Origin: an uncultured Prevotellaceae bacterium
GTDB taxonomy: Bacteria > Bacteroidota > Bacteroidia > Bacteroidales > Bacteroidaceae
Reading direction: 5' to 3'
Length of the DNA: 35,503 nt
Assembly: GCA_900320255.1 (NCBI GenBank)
Contig: ONRS01000015.1
Location: 1 to 35,503, forward strand
The notes under the pieces were generated by a model, which worked only from the letters and a program-made list of their open reading frames with translations, was not told the DNA's origin and ran no database searches. A program made the position numbers and the translations under genes. Numbering within the stretch: position 1 is the first letter of the stretch; each line of letters opens with the position of its first letter. This document shows, piece by piece, positions 22,476 through 30,327 of the stretch.

Positions 22476-23024
22476 CTAATTGTACCCCAACTTCTGCAGC
22501 ACCTCGTCGGAGATGTCAATCTTGGGCGAGCCGAAGATGATGCTGTTGTCGCTGGCACGGTCGAGAATGAGCTGGTAGCCGCGCTGCTCCGCTATGTCGG
22601 CCACGGCATTGTAGATTTCCTCCTGTATGGGGCCCATCAGCGCGGAACGTTTCTTGAAAAGCTCACCTTCGGGTCCGAAATAGGTCTTCTTCAGTTCGGC
22701 GGCCTGCTTCTCCTTGGCTACTATCTCCTCCTGACGTGCTTTCTTCTGCTCGTTAGAGAGGAATACCACATTGTCCTGATAGTTCTTGTAGAGCGTCTGT
22801 GCCTCGGTCTGCAACGCCTCTACCTCAGCCTGCCACTTCTTTGACATCTGGTTAAGCTGCTCGTTGGCCCGCTCGTAGGCAGGAACGTTCTTCAGGATGT
22901 AGTCCATGTCGAGCAGGGCAAACTTCTGGGCGCTGACGTTTAAAGGCAAAAAGGCAAAGAGGTAAAAAGGTAAGAACCATTTTACCAACCCTATCACCTT
23001 ATTGTTTAAAATCTGATTCTTCAT
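22476..23024 (-). CDS. OmpH/Skp-like periplasmic chaperone (third of three)
   Basis: A 182-residue OmpH/Skp-family protein directly downstream of bamA, the position expected for a chaperone delivering clients to BamA. The leader (33 residues, including KVIGLVKWFLPFYLFAF and LPLNVSAQ) is nearly the same as that of BamA, though the mature proteins are unrelated. The mature part begins KFALLDMDYILKNVPAY, has a long charged helix (about 50-125, LNQMSKKWQAEVEALQTEA and YKNYQDNVVFLSNEQKKA), and ends with GYQLILDRASDNSIIFGS. Two consecutive ATGs (23027, 23024) exist; the second gives the common leader length. The 94-bp gap from bamA contains T-rich 8-mer repeats. Confidence 0.92.
   Translation of the reverse strand: MKNQILNNKVIGLVKWFLPFYLFAFLPLNVSAQKFALLDMDYILKNVPAYERANEQLNQMSKKWQAEVEALQTEAQTLYKNYQDNVVFLSNEQKKARQEEIVAKEKQAAELKKTYFGPEGELFKKRSALMGPIQEEIYNAVADIAEQRGYQLILDRASDNSIIFGSPKIDISDEVLQKLGYN
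22926..23024 (-). repeat. Signal-peptide cassette, copy B (OmpH-like 3)
   Basis: Encodes the 33-residue leader ending LPLNVSAQ. A 29-bp stretch beginning AATAAGGTGATAGGGTTGG is identical to copy C, followed by TTTTTACC-type 8-mers. The protein matches copy C at 26 of 33 residues. Confidence 0.9.
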
Positions 23025-23083
23025 CATAGTAATACGTTTTAGTTATACTCACTATCTTTTGACGTTAAAACTGTATAATCGTT

Positions 23084-23118
23084 TATTTTAACTTTTTACT
23101 TTTTTACCTGTTCACTTT
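23084..23118. repeat. Intergenic T-rich 8-mer repeat after bamA
   Basis: Contains ACTTTTTACTTTTTTACC and nearby variants just past the bamA stop, which has AAAAGTGAACAGGTAAAA in the direction of transcription. It resembles the cassette 8-mers but is non-coding. No hairpin terminator is evident. Confidence 0.6.
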
Positions 23119-23121
23119 TCC

Positions 23122-25833
23122 TTAGAACTCCTGTCCGAGGATGAAGTGGAACTGACTGCCACCACGCTGCATGGATCCCGTCTGATAGCTGGTGCACACC
23201 TTGTCGAAACCGTAAGCCCAGTCGATACCCATCAGGCCGACCATAGGCAGGAAGATGCGCACACCGACGCCGGCAGAACGCTTCATGTCGAAGGGATTGA
23301 ACTTCTCGGTGTCGGTCCAGGCATTACCGCCCTCAACAAAGCCGAGGCCGTAGATGGTGGTGTTGCCGAGCATGAAGGGATAGCGCAGCTCAAGGGTGAA
23401 GCGGTCGTAAGCATAAGCGTTATACGACGAGGGAGCCTCGCCATTGCGCATGGCTATGTAAGCTGCCGACTGTGAGATAGAGCCGTTCTCGTAGCCACGC
23501 AGGCCGATGGTCTCCTCAGCATAGCTGGTGGAGTAGCCGCTCATACCGTCACCACCCATGTAGAACGTCTCAAACGGTGACTTCTTGTACTGGTTGAACT
23601 GTCCCAGCAAGCCGAACTCCATACGTGCCATGAGCACGAGGCACTTCTGCCCCTCGGTGAGGGCGGTGAACGTGCGGCCCTTGAACTTCCACTTGTGGTA
23701 CTCCAGCCAGCGGTACTTCTCCTGCTGCTCCTGTTCGTAGGTAGCCGAGAGGGTGTTGTTGGCCAAGTTCTTATAGTCCTTGTTGTCGAACGACGACCAA
23801 GGCGGCGTAATGGTCAGCGAGGCCACAAACTCAGAGCCGCTACGCGGGAACAGCTGGTTGTCGGTAGAGGTACGTGACAGCGTGATGCCGAAGTTCAGGT
23901 TGTTACAGTTACCATTGTTGATGACGAAGTAACGCCAGTCACGCAGCATGTAGCGCTGGTAGGCCAGCTGCATGGAGAGCTGGAAGAAGTCGTCAGGCCA
24001 GCGCAGTCGCTTACCCCAGCCGACAGACACGCCAAACAGCTGGATGTACTTGTCGTCGTCGAGATAAGCATCGTAGTTCAAGTAGTTGTTGCCGTAGTAG
24101 CCCACACCGCCATAGTAGCTCGACAGGTTGTTCATCCAGGCAGAGTTGTAATAAGAGCTGTTCACATCGGTCTGCTTCGAGAAGAAGGCGCTGACGTTAA
24201 GGGCATTAGGACGCTTGCCGCCAAACCACGACGTGGAGTAGCCCACGCTGTAAGACTGGTAGTACTTACCGTTGGTCTGTGCCGAGATGGACAGCTGCTC
24301 GCCGTCGCCCGAAGGCAGGATGCCGCGGTGCATCTTGTTCTTGCCGAAGAGGTTACGCAACGAGAAGTTGTTGAACTTGATACCCACACGGCCGATGACA
24401 CCCGTCTGACCCCAACCGAGCGAGAACTCCAGCTGGTCGTTAGACTTCTGCTCCAGCTGCCAGTTAATGTCAACGGTGCCGTCCTCATAGTTCGGCTTGA
24501 TGTCGGGGTTCACCTTCTCAGGGTCGAAGAATCCCATGGAGGCTATTTCACGGGCAGAACGCTGCAGGGCGTCCTTCGAGAACAGGTCGCCGGGCTTGGT
24601 ACGCAGCTCACGGCGCACCACCTCTTCGTAGAGCCGGTCGTTACCGTAGATACGTACATTATTAATATGTGCCTGCGTTCCCTCGGTGATACGCATCTCC
24701 AGGTCGATGGAGTCGCCCACGATGTTCACCTCGGTAGGATCCAGGTTATAGAACAGGTAGCCCGTGTTCCAATAAGCGTTACCCACGGCATCGTCGTCCT
24801 CCTGCAGGCGCTTCTTCAAGAGCTTCTGGTTATAGACGTCGCCCTTCTTCATACCCAAGAGCTGGTTCAGGTAGTCAGTGGGATAGACGGTGTTACCCAC
24901 CCAGGTGATGTTACGAATGTAGTAACGCTGACCCTCATCCACCTTCACATAGACGTTGACATGCTTCTCGTCAACGTTCCAAACGGAGTCTTCCAGGATG
25001 ATGGCATCGCGGAAGCCCAGCTCGTTATACTTCTCAATAAGGTTCTTCTTATCGTTGGTGAAGCGTTCGTCAGTAAACTTCTTTGACTTCAGGAACGTAG
25101 AGAGCTTGCCTGCCTCGTGGGTCTTCTTGAACACACCCTTGGTAAACAGGGTACCCTTGATTTTTTTGCTGCTCAGGAAGTAGTTGCCGTCCAGAATGAT
25201 GTCACGAACCTTCATCTTGTCCTTCTTGTCAATGTTGACGTCGAGGATGACCATGTTCTTATTGGTCACGTCGTCACGCTGCACTATCTCAATGACGGCA
25301 TTTTTGTAGCCTTTCTCGTCGAAGTACTTCTTGGCCAGGATCTTGGCACGGTCAATGACGTTAGGGTGAATGCTCATGCCCTTCACCATGCCGAGCTTCT
25401 GCTCCAGGTCTTCGCGCTCCGACTTTTTCACGCCGGTATAGTTAATGGTGCTTACCCGAGGACGGATGGCCAGTTTGAAGCGCAGGTAAATCTTGTTGCC
25501 CACCAGCGAGTCGGCAGAAATGCTGACACGGGAGAACAGACCGTGCTTCCAGTAGCGGTTGACGGCCGAGGTAATCTCGGAGCCTGGCACCGAAATGCGC
25601 TGGCCTACGGTCAGACCGGAGAGGCTGGTCAGCACATAGTCTTCATAACCCTCAACGCCCTCGACGGCAATACCGCCTATTTCACACTGGCGCGGCGTGC
25701 CGGCATAGGATATCTCAGGCTTTACTATGACATCCTGAGCAGCTGCATTTATAGGCAAAAAGGTAAAAAGGTAAAAGGGTAAAAACCATTTTACCAACCC
25801 TATCACCTTATTCTTTAAATTCTGACTCTTCAT
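23122..25833 (-). CDS. bamA: Outer-membrane protein assembly factor BamA
   Basis: A 903-residue Omp85 protein, the core insertase folding beta-barrel proteins into the outer membrane. The 33-residue leader includes KVIGLVKWFLPFYLFTF and ends LPINAAAQ. POTRA-type repeats fill about 45-480 (ISVPGSEITSAVNRYWKHGLF, RYYIRNITWVGNTVYPTDYL, INNVRIYGNDRLYEEVV). The barrel follows, with LEFSLGWGQTGVIGRVGIKF near its start, the conserved loop motif as GLRGYENGSIS (about 775) and a C-terminal strand ending FHFILGQEF. Length is typical of Bacteroidota BamA. It follows uppS after 10 bp and precedes the OmpH-like genes, a common arrangement. The leader is shared with unrelated neighbours. Confidence 0.96.
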   Translation of the reverse strand: MKSQNLKNKVIGLVKWFLPFYLFTFLPINAAAQDVIVKPEISYAGTPRQCEIGGIAVEGVEGYEDYVLTSLSGLTVGQRISVPGSEITSAVNRYWKHGLFSRVSISADSLVGNKIYLRFKLAIRPRVSTINYTGVKKSEREDLEQKLGMVKGMSIHPNVIDRAKILAKKYFDEKGYKNAVIEIVQRDDVTNKNMVILDVNIDKKDKMKVRDIILDGNYFLSSKKIKGTLFTKGVFKKTHEAGKLSTFLKSKKFTDERFTNDKKNLIEKYNELGFRDAIILEDSVWNVDEKHVNVYVKVDEGQRYYIRNITWVGNTVYPTDYLNQLLGMKKGDVYNQKLLKKRLQEDDDAVGNAYWNTGYLFYNLDPTEVNIVGDSIDLEMRITEGTQAHINNVRIYGNDRLYEEVVRRELRTKPGDLFSKDALQRSAREIASMGFFDPEKVNPDIKPNYEDGTVDINWQLEQKSNDQLEFSLGWGQTGVIGRVGIKFNNFSLRNLFGKNKMHRGILPSGDGEQLSISAQTNGKYYQSYSVGYSTSWFGGKRPNALNVSAFFSKQTDVNSSYYNSAWMNNLSSYYGGVGYYGNNYLNYDAYLDDDKYIQLFGVSVGWGKRLRWPDDFFQLSMQLAYQRYMLRDWRYFVINNGNCNNLNFGITLSRTSTDNQLFPRSGSEFVASLTITPPWSSFDNKDYKNLANNTLSATYEQEQQEKYRWLEYHKWKFKGRTFTALTEGQKCLVLMARMEFGLLGQFNQYKKSPFETFYMGGDGMSGYSTSYAEETIGLRGYENGSISQSAAYIAMRNGEAPSSYNAYAYDRFTLELRYPFMLGNTTIYGLGFVEGGNAWTDTEKFNPFDMKRSAGVGVRIFLPMVGLMGIDWAYGFDKVCTSYQTGSMQRGGSQFHFILGQEF
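25735..25833 (-). repeat. Signal-peptide cassette, copy C (bamA)
   Basis: Encodes the BamA leader. It shares the 29-bp stretch beginning AATAAGGTGATAGGGTTGG with copy B and then runs into TTTTTACC 8-mers giving FLPFYLFTFLP. Confidence 0.9.
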
Positions 25834-25843
25834 TACTCTTTAC

Positions 25844-26635
25844 TCATTTCTCATTACTCATTTCGTTTTCAACCTGCGCCTCTGTCTTGCCAAAACGGCG
25901 CTGACGGTTCTGGAAACTGGCTATGGCCTTATGCAGTTCCTCTTCATTGAAGTCGGGCCAGTATGTGTCGCAGAAGTAGAGTTCCGAATAAGCTATCTGC
26001 CAAAGCAGGTAATTGCTGATGCGCAGCTCGCCTCCCGTACGGATAAGCAGGTCTGGATCAGGCATGAAGCTGGTCTGCATGTGCTGGCTGATGAAGTCCT
26101 CGGTGATGTCTTCGGCACGCAGTCCTCCCGTTGCCCAGTTCTTCAGGATGTTCTCGGGCAGCTCTTCCATGTCGTGAACCTCGGTAACTATCTGGCGCAC
26201 AGCCTCTGTGATTTCCCAACGGCTGGAGTAGCTCATTGCCACCACGACAGTCAGTCCGTCCAGGTCTTTCGTCAGCTCCTCCAGTTCGGCAATCTTCTTC
26301 TGCACGCCGTCGGGCAGGCGCTTGCGGTCGCCCACCATGCGGAAACGGACGTTATTGTCAGTGAACAGCTCTGTCTCATAGAAGCGGAGCACCAGCCCCA
26401 TGATGGCCTCAATCTCGTAGGCCGGACGGTTCCAGTTCTCGGTGGAGAAGGTATAAAGCGTCAGGTACTTCACTCCCAGGCGGGCACATTCTGCAGTCAT
26501 CTTCTTGACAGTATTGATTCCCTCCTTGTGGCCGTAGGTACGGTCCAGCCCACGCTCCATTGCCCAGCGCCCGTTGCCGTCCATAATGATGGCAATGTGC
26601 TGCGGAATATGCTTCATGTCTAATTGTACATCCAT
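25844..26635 (-). CDS. uppS: Isoprenyl (undecaprenyl) diphosphate synthase
   Basis: A cis-prenyltransferase making the C55 lipid carrier for peptidoglycan and other envelope glycans. It has [19 protein letters not shown], with the catalytic aspartate at D19 from the chosen start, and [30 protein letters not shown], and near the end [20 protein letters not shown] and [12 protein letters not shown], all family signatures. From 26635 the product is 263 residues. This ATG follows a GAGA-containing stretch at suitable spacing and avoids an unusual extension. An upstream in-frame ATG (26662) would overlap the DUF6089 gene by 14 bp, and 26617 is also possible. It lies in a tight cluster with bamA. 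Confidence 0.95.
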   Translation of the reverse strand: MDVQLDMKHIPQHIAIIMDGNGRWAMERGLDRTYGHKEGINTVKKMTAECARLGVKYLTLYTFSTENWNRPAYEIEAIMGLVLRFYETELFTDNNVRFRMVGDRKRLPDGVQKKIAELEELTKDLDGLTVVVAMSYSSRWEITEAVRQIVTEVHDMEELPENILKNWATGGLRAEDITEDFISQHMQTSFMPDPDLLIRTGGELRISNYLLWQIAYSELYFCDTYWPDFNEEELHKAIASFQNRQRRFGKTEAQVENEMSNEK

Positions 26636-26648
26636 ATATTGTCTCTTT

Positions 26649-27368
26649 TTAGTCGCGGTCATTGTGGCAGGTCTTGCACTTTGCCCACAGGTCGTACGTC
26701 AGCGACAGCTGCAGGCTGCTGTAGCAGTCGGTGTTCTTGAACAGCCCGCTGCTCTTAATGCCGTAAGGGTCCTTCACGCCGTCAAGCTGGTCGCTCAACG
26801 TGAAGTGCATGGCCCACTCAAGCGCCAGGTTCAGGCGCTGACCCACCTTATATTTCACACCCACGGCCAGCGGCAGGTTTGCTGTTACCGTGCTCTTGTT
26901 TCCACTCACGAAAGTGCCGCCCAGACCCAACGCCATGTACGGTGTCAGCGGTTTTGCACCACGGTACTCACGTCCTGTGCCGTAAGGCCAGAAGTTGTAC
27001 TCATATTTCAGGCTCACATCAATGAGCGAGTTGTTGAAGCTCAGCGAGACGTCCTGCATCTCGGGATACCACGTCTTCACGTCCTTGCTGTCGCCCTTCA
27101 GCTTTCCGTAGCCTATCTGCAGCGACAGGGCCATGCGGGGGTTCATCTTCAGACGGCCTATCAGGGCACCCATGGGCTGCAGGTCCTTCAGCAGGTTCTC
27201 GTTCAGGTCGCCCAGGTAGCTTACCACGCCTACTCCACCGCCTATGTCAAGCCGGTATTCAGGCTCGTCCTGGGCACTGACACTGAAAGGTAAAAGGATA
27301 AAAAGGCAAAGTGGTAAAAGATATTTTACCGAACCTGTCACCTTGTCTCTTAAATGCTGATTCTTCAT
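26649..27368 (-). CDS. DUF6089-type outer-membrane beta-barrel protein
   Basis: A 239-residue exported protein with the fourth cassette leader ([18 protein letters not shown] continuing to LPFSVSAQ). The mature part is barrel-like: [69 protein letters not shown] and [13 protein letters not shown]. It ends with a cysteine-containing tail ([12 protein letters not shown]). From memory, DUF6089 proteins lie next to uppS and bamA in Bacteroidales, which fits. It is 49 bp downstream of the Asp-box lipoprotein gene. A structural or assembly role in the outer membrane is inferred from location only. Confidence 0.82.
   Translation of the reverse strand: MKNQHLRDKVTGSVKYLLPLCLFILLPFSVSAQDEPEYRLDIGGGVGVVSYLGDLNENLLKDLQPMGALIGRLKMNPRMALSLQIGYGKLKGDSKDVKTWYPEMQDVSLSFNNSLIDVSLKYEYNFWPYGTGREYRGAKPLTPYMALGLGGTFVSGNKSTVTANLPLAVGVKYKVGQRLNLALEWAMHFTLSDQLDGVKDPYGIKSSGLFKNTDCYSSLQLSLTYDLWAKCKTCHNDRD
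27270..27368 (-). repeat. Signal-peptide cassette, copy D (DUF6089 gene)
   Basis: Encodes a 33-residue leader aligned without gaps to copies B and C. GACAAGGTGACAGGTTCGG replaces the B/C sequence, then diverged 8-mers encode [11 protein letters not shown]. Confidence 0.85.
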
Positions 27369-27417
27369 TTAATCCTTTTTACTGTTGCACCTCTCCCGTT
27401 TATTACCTGTGTTCAGC

Positions 27418-28605
27418 TCATTCCCACACGTCCCAGGCCACGGATTTCTGACGCCCGCGCCAGTACTGCCCCACCGACTCCTGTATCAGCCAGATGAAGC
27501 CTTCTGAATCTACCACGACCTTTAACGGGGCATTGTCGTCAATTTCATTGGGCACCGCAAAGGTGGTACTCTCCTGCCACGTAATGCCACTGTCCTTCGA
27601 CTCAAACGTGAAGAAGACATCCTTGAACCGTCCGAAGGCCAGCACTTTTCCGTTATAGCCTGTCAGAGAAAGGCACTCCAACTTCGGCAGATATTGTGTG
27701 CGGTTGTTGTCTTCCTTCTTCATGTAAATCCACTGCGAGGGCTGCGACGTCAGTGAGTAATCAACTAACTTATGCCACACCATAGACTCCTCGTCGTCAG
27801 GGTAAAGTTCACTATTACGGTTACCAATGAGCAGAATGTAGTCCATCTGGTCGTATTCACTATAGTTGGTGTAGGCATAGGCCAGGTCTTCGGTGGGCAG
27901 CAACGAGGCATCGCTGTCCAAGTCGTCAGGTTCCCACGTCAAGCCGCCATCGTCAGACACCATCATCGTGCCATCTTCCGTCAGGGCATACACCTCGGCG
28001 GTGCAATGGCCGACATACTTCAAACCCAGGGCCTCGGCCTTATCCTTACCCAAATAATAAAAGTCAAGAGCAGCACGAGCCTCATCGGTCAGCTCAGGCA
28101 TCCTCTCCCACTCAAAGGCGTCGCCGTCCTCCTTATGCACATTGACGGTGAGCGTGTATGTCACGTACTGGCTGCTGTTACGGGCATAGACACGCAGCTT
28201 GCGTGGTTTCGAGAAGTCAAGCGAGTCGGTCGAGGAATAGGGAATCAGCGCGTCGTCTTCTTCCCAATCTTCAAAGTAAGGCATACTGCTGTTGTAAGTC
28301 GTGAGGGTGTAGGGCACCTTGCTCACATTCGTATTCACGGGCAGTGAGTCGGTATTGAAGATGCGACGTCCTATCTGGTCTATCGTAAACTTATAGTTTG
28401 AGCCCGTCACCTCGACCGTGTAAGTGGAGTCCTGACCATTAGAGCCTTTGGTGTGTATAGTACGTTCAAGCGCCCCCAGCGTGAAGGACGAGACGGCCAT
28501 ATCGTTATAGGTAGTTGATGTGGCTTCGTCCTTATCATTTAAGCACGAAGTGTATATGACAAGCGACACAAGAGCCAGCATCAGCAGTCCGGAATATCTT
28601 TTCAT
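27418..28605 (-). CDS. Lipoprotein with Asp-box repeats (DUF6242-like)
   Basis: From the ATG at 28605 the product is 395 residues. A lipoprotein signal (MKRYSGLLMLALVSLVIYTSC) is followed by NDKDEA, so it is probably lipid-anchored in the envelope. The N-terminal half (to about 160) looks beta-sandwich-like, with LRVYARNSSQYVTYTLTVNV. The C-terminal half has two Asp-box motifs (SDDGGLTWEPDD and SKDSGITWQES), typical of beta-propellers, and ends with SEGFIWLIQESVGQYWRG. I recall this layout as DUF6242, function unknown. A start ten codons upstream (28635, TTG) is rejected because a TAAATTTG box overlaps it. It is the first gene of the leftward envelope cluster. Confidence 0.75.
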   Translation of the reverse strand: MKRYSGLLMLALVSLVIYTSCLNDKDEATSTTYNDMAVSSFTLGALERTIHTKGSNGQDSTYTVEVTGSNYKFTIDQIGRRIFNTDSLPVNTNVSKVPYTLTTYNSSMPYFEDWEEDDALIPYSSTDSLDFSKPRKLRVYARNSSQYVTYTLTVNVHKEDGDAFEWERMPELTDEARAALDFYYLGKDKAEALGLKYVGHCTAEVYALTEDGTMMVSDDGGLTWEPDDLDSDASLLPTEDLAYAYTNYSEYDQMDYILLIGNRNSELYPDDEESMVWHKLVDYSLTSQPSQWIYMKKEDNNRTQYLPKLECLSLTGYNGKVLAFGRFKDVFFTFESKDSGITWQESTTFAVPNEIDDNAPLKVVVDSEGFIWLIQESVGQYWRGRQKSVAWDVWE

Positions 28606-28632
28606 CTGTCGGTATTTTTTCGTTTTTGGCTG

Positions 28633-28640
28633 CAAATTTA
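28633..28640 (-). promoter_or_regulatory. Promoter -7 box of the envelope cluster
   Basis: Minus strand reads TAAATTTG (TAnnTTTG), 27 bp before the ATG at 28605. It is the only convincing box seen upstream of the lipoprotein-DUF6089-uppS-bamA-ompH-murI series, so it may drive a long transcript. No clear -33 TTTG at standard spacing. Confidence 0.55.
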
Positions 28641-28710
28641 CTCACATTTCCGCAAACTGCCGCCATTTTTGGCAGAAAATTAAAGAAAATATGGCATCAG
28701 AGCCTGATAT

Positions 28711-28762
28711 TTTCACTTTTTTACCTTTTTACTTTTCACCTTTTTACTTTTTTACCTTTTTT
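28711..28762. repeat. Intergenic T-rich 8-mer repeat
   Basis: Repeated TTTTTACC, TTTTCACC and TTTTTACT units between the lipoprotein promoter and the rplS terminator. They resemble the 8-mers of the signal-peptide cassettes but lie outside any gene. Confidence 0.75.
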
Positions 28763-28765
28763 ATA

Positions 28766-28799
28766 AAAAAAAGAAAGAGGCACCCTTCCGAGTGTCTCT
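28766..28799 (-). terminator. Intrinsic terminator of rplS
   Basis: On the minus strand AGAGACAC pairs with GTGCCTCT (one mismatch) around an 8-nt loop (28776-28799), followed by TTTCTTTTTTTT. It lies 30 bp past the rplS stop. Confidence 0.75.
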
Positions 28800-28829
28800 T
28801 CCTTATTTCTTGCACAGCAAGCGCTACTT

Positions 28830-29192
28830 TTACTCGCTGACTGTGGCGCGGCGCTTCTCCTTGATGCGGGCAGCCTTACCGGTGAGCTTACGCAGATAGT
28901 ACAGCTTGGCGCGACGCACCTTACCTACCTTGTTCACCTCAATGCTGTCAATGTTGGGAGACTCCAGGGGGAAGATACGCTCTACACCCACGGTTCCTGA
29001 CATCTTGCGAACTGTGAAACGCTTCTTCTCGCCGTGGCCGCAAATCTTGATGACCACACCGCGATAAAGCTGGATACGCTCCTTCGAGCCCTCGATAATT
29101 TTGTAAGCGACTGTTACAGTGTCACCAGCCTTGAAGTCTGGGTGCTGCTTGCCGGTTGCAAATGCTTCTTCAGCAACTTTGATTAAATCCAT
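28830..29192 (-). CDS. rplS: Large-subunit ribosomal protein L19 (bL19)
   Basis: A 120-residue basic ribosomal protein at the 30S-50S interface. The family core is clear: [80 protein letters not shown] and [15 protein letters not shown]. Length is normal for Bacteroidota L19. It is a single-gene unit with its own -7 box (29292-29299) and terminator (28766-28799). The roughly 90-nt leader could hold a regulatory RNA; a possible 5-bp stem (ACAGG with CCTGT) was seen there but is too weak to call. Confidence 0.97.
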   Translation of the reverse strand: MDLIKVAEEAFATGKQHPDFKAGDTVTVAYKIIEGSKERIQLYRGVVIKICGHGEKKRFTVRKMSGTVGVERIFPLESPNIDSIEVNKVGKVRRAKLYYLRKLTGKAARIKEKRRATVSE

Positions 29193-29291
29193 CTTTTTTT
29201 ACTTTTATTTTACGTTTTGCTGTATCGTTCCAACGCAACATAACAGGCAACTCTCCTATCTTCCTGTCAGCGATTACGCGGAAAGCGGCTG

Positions 29292-29299
29292 CAAAGGTA
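29292..29299 (-). promoter_or_regulatory. Promoter -7 box of rplS
   Basis: Minus strand reads TACCTTTG (TAnnTTTG), about 100 bp before the rplS ATG, implying a leader of roughly 90 nt. No matching -33 TTTG seen. Confidence 0.6.
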
Positions 29300-29407
29300 C
29301 TACTTTTTACCGAGAGTTGAGCGACGAGTAACGGGCGATTCCTCACTTTTTAGATTATTTAACTATTTATGCGCTGCAACAAACGTTCCACTCTCAACTA
29401 TTTTTCG

Positions 29408-29415
29408 TACCTTTG
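29408..29415 (+). promoter_or_regulatory. Promoter -7 box of the split 5'-nucleotidase pair
   Basis: Plus strand reads TACCTTTG (TAnnTTTG), 22 bp before the ATG at 29438. The pair is divergent from rplS. Confidence 0.65.
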
Positions 29416-29437
29416 TCCCACATAAACTGATTGAATT

Positions 29438-30202
29438 ATGAAGAAAACACTGTTTTTTGCAGTCATTGCCACAGCGGCAATGGCTATGACATCCTGCCGA
29501 CACCACTATGAAGTGACAAGCGTCGAGCGGACGCGCATCCTCATTGACAGCCGTTGGGATGCTAACCCTGACGCGGAAGCGGCAGCCTTCCTGGCCCCTT
29601 ACAAGCACGACGTTGACAGCGTGCTGGGCCCCATAGTGGGACATATAGCCCGTAACATGACTCCGCACAGACCGGAAAGTGAGTTGTCGAACCTGCTGCC
29701 CGACATACTGATGTGGGCTTCGCAGTTCTACAACGAGCAGCCCGTCTTCGGCGTCTATAACATGGGCGGCATACGTGCCGACCTGACCCGGGGCGCAGTG
29801 ACCTACGGCGACGTGCTCGACATTGCACCCTTCGAGAACAAGATTGCCTTCGTCACCCTGAGCGGTGCCGATGTGCTCGAACTCTTCTCGCAGATTGCAC
29901 TGCGTGGCGGCGAGGGTGTGAGCAGTGCCGTACACATGGAGATAACTGCCGACGGCAAACTGCTGAACGCCACACTCAACGGCGAACCTATTGACCCGCA
30001 GAAGGACTACCGTGTCACCACCATCGACTACCTGCTGGGCGGCAACGACAAGATGATGGCCTTTACCAAGGGACGCGACATCAACTCACCCCAGGAAGCG
30101 GCTAACAACACACGCTTCATCATCATGGACTACTTCCGCGCTATGGAGAAGGAAGGCAAGGTGGTCGATGCCCGCATCGAGGGACGTATCGTCATTAAGT
30201 AA
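29438..30202 (+). CDS. Lipoprotein: 5'-nucleotidase C-terminal domain alone
   Basis: A 254-residue protein with lipoprotein signal MKKTLFFAVIATAAMAMTSC and acylated cysteine expected at C20. The body matches only the C-terminal, nucleotide-binding half of UshA-type 5'-nucleotidases: ESELSNLLPDILMWAS, FGVYNMGGIRADLTRGAVTY, DVLDIAPFENKIAFVTLSG, LKDYRV-like DPQKDYRVTTIDYLLGGND. There is no metallophosphatase half in this polypeptide; it is encoded by the next gene, 23 bp downstream. The gene order is reversed relative to the fused protein. The two products probably form a complex in the periplasm or on a membrane face (inference). The split appears original, as both genes have their own export signals. 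Confidence 0.9.
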   Translation: MKKTLFFAVIATAAMAMTSCRHHYEVTSVERTRILIDSRWDANPDAEAAAFLAPYKHDVDSVLGPIVGHIARNMTPHRPESELSNLLPDILMWASQFYNEQPVFGVYNMGGIRADLTRGAVTYGDVLDIAPFENKIAFVTLSGADVLELFSQIALRGGEGVSSAVHMEITADGKLLNATLNGEPIDPQKDYRVTTIDYLLGGNDKMMAFTKGRDINSPQEAANNTRFIIMDYFRAMEKEGKVVDARIEGRIVIK

Positions 30203-30225
30203 ACAGAAATAAGAACAAGAGCATT

Positions 30226-30327
30226 ATGAAAACAAACAGCTATATATTAAATAAGGTGGTAAGAATGGTCTGCGCAGCCTTACCTTTTTACCTTTTTACC
30301 TTCTTACCTTTAAATGTAAGTGCGCAG
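30226..30327 (+). repeat. Signal-peptide cassette, copy E (metallophosphatase)
   Basis: Begins with unrelated codons, then AATAAGGTGGTAAGAATGG, a variant of the B/C stretch, and perfect TTACCTTTTTACC 8-mers. It encodes ALPFYLFTFLPLNVSAQ. It is about 2.9 kb from copy D and on the other strand. Confidence 0.9.

Noticed and set aside
29193-29291. Ribosomal-protein leader regulatory RNA before rplS
   Set aside because: Only a 5-bp stem was found by eye; this does not support a named element without covariance evidence.
29363-29935. Leftward 190-codon frame over the nucleotidase C-terminal-domain gene
   Set aside because: The plus strand encodes a clear lipoprotein with family motifs; the antisense product has none.
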